Part shown: in pieces, positions 5,641 through 6,399 of the stretch
Layout of the letters: the number at the start of each line of letters is the position of its first letter
Position numbering within the stretch: position 1 is the stretch's first letter
NCBI GenBank assembly: GCA_009700715.1
Contig: WLLM01000046.1
Span: 1-6,399 of the forward strand
DNA length: 6,399 nucleotides
DNA from: Actinomycetota bacterium
GTDB lineage: Bacteria; Actinomycetota; Actinomycetes; Nanopelagicales; Nanopelagicaceae
Direction: 5' to 3'
Program-made: the position numbers and the translations under genes
Notes under the pieces: generated by a model
Databases searched by the model: none
The model's input: only the letters and a program-made list of their open reading frames with translations
Told to the model about the DNA's origin: nothing

Positions 5641-5878
5641 AACGAGCCTCATCGGTATCGATTAGGTCAACGCGAACAGTACGACCAGCAATAGCGCTTA
5701 CAACTGTGCGAAGTGCTTTTGCGGTGCGACCATTACGACCAATTACCTTGCCGATATCTTCAGGATTAACACGAACTTCTAGAGTTGTGCCACGACGGTG
5801 AGTCTTTTCCTTAACGATGACATCTTCAGGATTATCAACGATTCCTTTAACGAGGTGCTCGAGAGCTTCGTCCATCAT
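5639..5878 (-). CDS. khpA: KH-domain RNA-binding protein KhpA
   Basis: This 79-residue protein is a single small type-II KH domain. The start region EALEHLVKGIVDNPEDV is the family signature, and the RNA-binding GxxG loop is GRNG at 47-50 within DIGKVIGRNGRTAKALR. KhpA proteins bind RNA, often as a partner of KhpB/EloR, and in Gram-positive bacteria affect cell division and envelope growth as well as RNA processing. Two ATG codons stand side by side at the start; the first is chosen because its spacing fits the usual MxEEALEHLV start. The gene lies two bases after the rpsP stop, without a strong ribosome binding site of its own, so it depends on translation from rpsP. The position between rpsP and rimM is the standard one in Actinobacteria and Firmicutes. 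Confidence 0.95.
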   Translation of the reverse strand: MMDEALEHLVKGIVDNPEDVIVKEKTHRRGTTLEVRVNPEDIGKVIGRNGRTAKALRTVVSAIAGRTVRVDLIDTDEAR

Positions 5879-5880
5879 TG

Positions 5881-6399
5881 TTATTCAGCGGCCTCTTCTG
5901 AAGTCACTGGCTCAGCTGGAACCTCTGCCACCACATCGGTCGCAGTTGGTTCGGACACTGCTGCAGTTTCTACAACTGCCTCAACTGGAGTTTCCTCAGA
6001 AATGACATCTGCTTGAGGTGCTTCTTCAACAACCACGTCAGATACAGGAGCAGGGTTAGCCTTTGCAGCCAACTTCTCTTGCGCCTTCTTCTTCATTGTT
6101 GTTGCGCCTTCTTTAGGCTCATCCATTGCTTGCTTAACAGCTGCTTCGTAAGCGATGCTCTTAGCTGGCTTTGGTGTTGCAAACTTAAGTGTTCCTTCAG
6201 TGCCAGGTAGGCCCTTGAACTTCTGCCAATCGCCAGTGACCTTAAAGATCGCCTCTACAGCGGCAGTTGGTTGTGCGCCGACTCCGAGCCAGTATTGCGC
6301 GCGCTCTGAGTTAACTTCCATGATTGATGGCTCTTGTCCTGGAACGTAACGACCAATTTCTTCAATTGAAAGTCCGTTACGTGCTTTACGTGAATCTGT
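5881..6399 (-). CDS. rpsP: 30S ribosomal protein bS16 with long acidic C-terminal tail (5' end cut by window)
   Basis: The frame is open to the window edge and shows 172 residues; roughly the first 20 (the MAVKIRL...YRIVV strand) are missing. The visible core runs [17 protein letters not shown], then [18 protein letters not shown], then [11 protein letters not shown], all diagnostic of bS16, which binds 16S rRNA in the body of the small subunit. The ATG at 6321 is internal: conserved bS16 residues continue upstream of it. After the core come a Lys/Ala-rich stretch ([12 protein letters not shown]) and then a tail of about 54 residues with 15 acidic and no basic residues, rich in Ala, Val, Pro and Thr. 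Alanine- and glutamate-rich extensions of bS16 are known in Actinobacteria, but this one is as long as most of the core. It is the first visible gene of the rpsP-khpA-rimM-trmD operon, whose promoter lies outside the window. Confidence 0.95.
   Translation of the reverse strand, partial: TDSRKARNGLSIEEIGRYVPGQEPSIMEVNSERAQYWLGVGAQPTAAVEAIFKVTGDWQKFKGLPGTEGTLKFATPKPAKSIAYEAAVKQAMDEPKEGATTMKKKAQEKLAAKANPAPVSDVVVEEAPQADVISEETPVEAVVETAAVSEPTATDVVAEVPAEPVTSEEAAE

Noticed and set aside
6319..6321. ATG as the rpsP start
   Set aside because: Conserved bS16 residues ([17 protein letters not shown]) continue in frame upstream to the window edge, so this ATG is internal and the gene is partial.

Overview
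The window looks like a chromosomal segment of a streamlined actinobacterium of moderate GC (high 40s percent on the lines I counted by eye). A freshwater Nanopelagicales/acI-type (Planktophila-like) lineage is my best guess, not a proven assignment. The reasons are the rpsP-khpA-rimM-trmD order, the actinobacterial form of bS16 with a long acidic tail, very tight gene packing, and two genes that look leaderless. There is no tRNA, rRNA, CRISPR array, insertion sequence or phage gene, and no gene-free stretch longer than 40 bases.

Left part, plus strand (1-1466): the last 30 codons of a glutamine-synthetase-family ligase, then three bases later a GTG-started NAD(P)-dependent aldehyde dehydrogenase whose ribosome binding site lies inside the ligase gene. 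Left-middle, minus strand (3405-1468): a class I glutamine amidotransferase-like hydrolase followed by an iron-type alcohol dehydrogenase. The alcohol dehydrogenase and the aldehyde dehydrogenase meet tail to tail with one base between their stop codons.

These four enzymes fit a gamma-glutamylation route for a small amine or amino alcohol. The ligase would cap the amine with glutamate, the alcohol dehydrogenase and aldehyde dehydrogenase would oxidise the capped compound to a carboxylate, and the hydrolase would release glutamate and an amino acid. Ethanolamine is a natural candidate, by analogy with the GlnA4 route of Streptomyces and with PuuA/PuuC/PuuD in putrescine breakdown. The substrate is inference.

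Right part, minus strand (6399-3425, read right to left): rpsP (5' end cut by the window edge), khpA, rimM and trmD form a compact translation and RNA-processing operon, with a 2-base gap, an 18-base gap and an ATGA overlap. It is followed by a soluble diiron acyl-ACP desaturase that appears to carry its own promoter. Points worth checking are a Glu in place of the catalytic Asp of TrmD, a shortened TrmD C-terminus, two His-to-Gln changes in the alcohol dehydrogenase active site, a perfect 9-bp hairpin inside rimM, and matching leaderless promoters in front of the desaturase and hydrolase genes. I see no wholly new system; the most interesting unit is the split gamma-glutamyl catabolic gene set.
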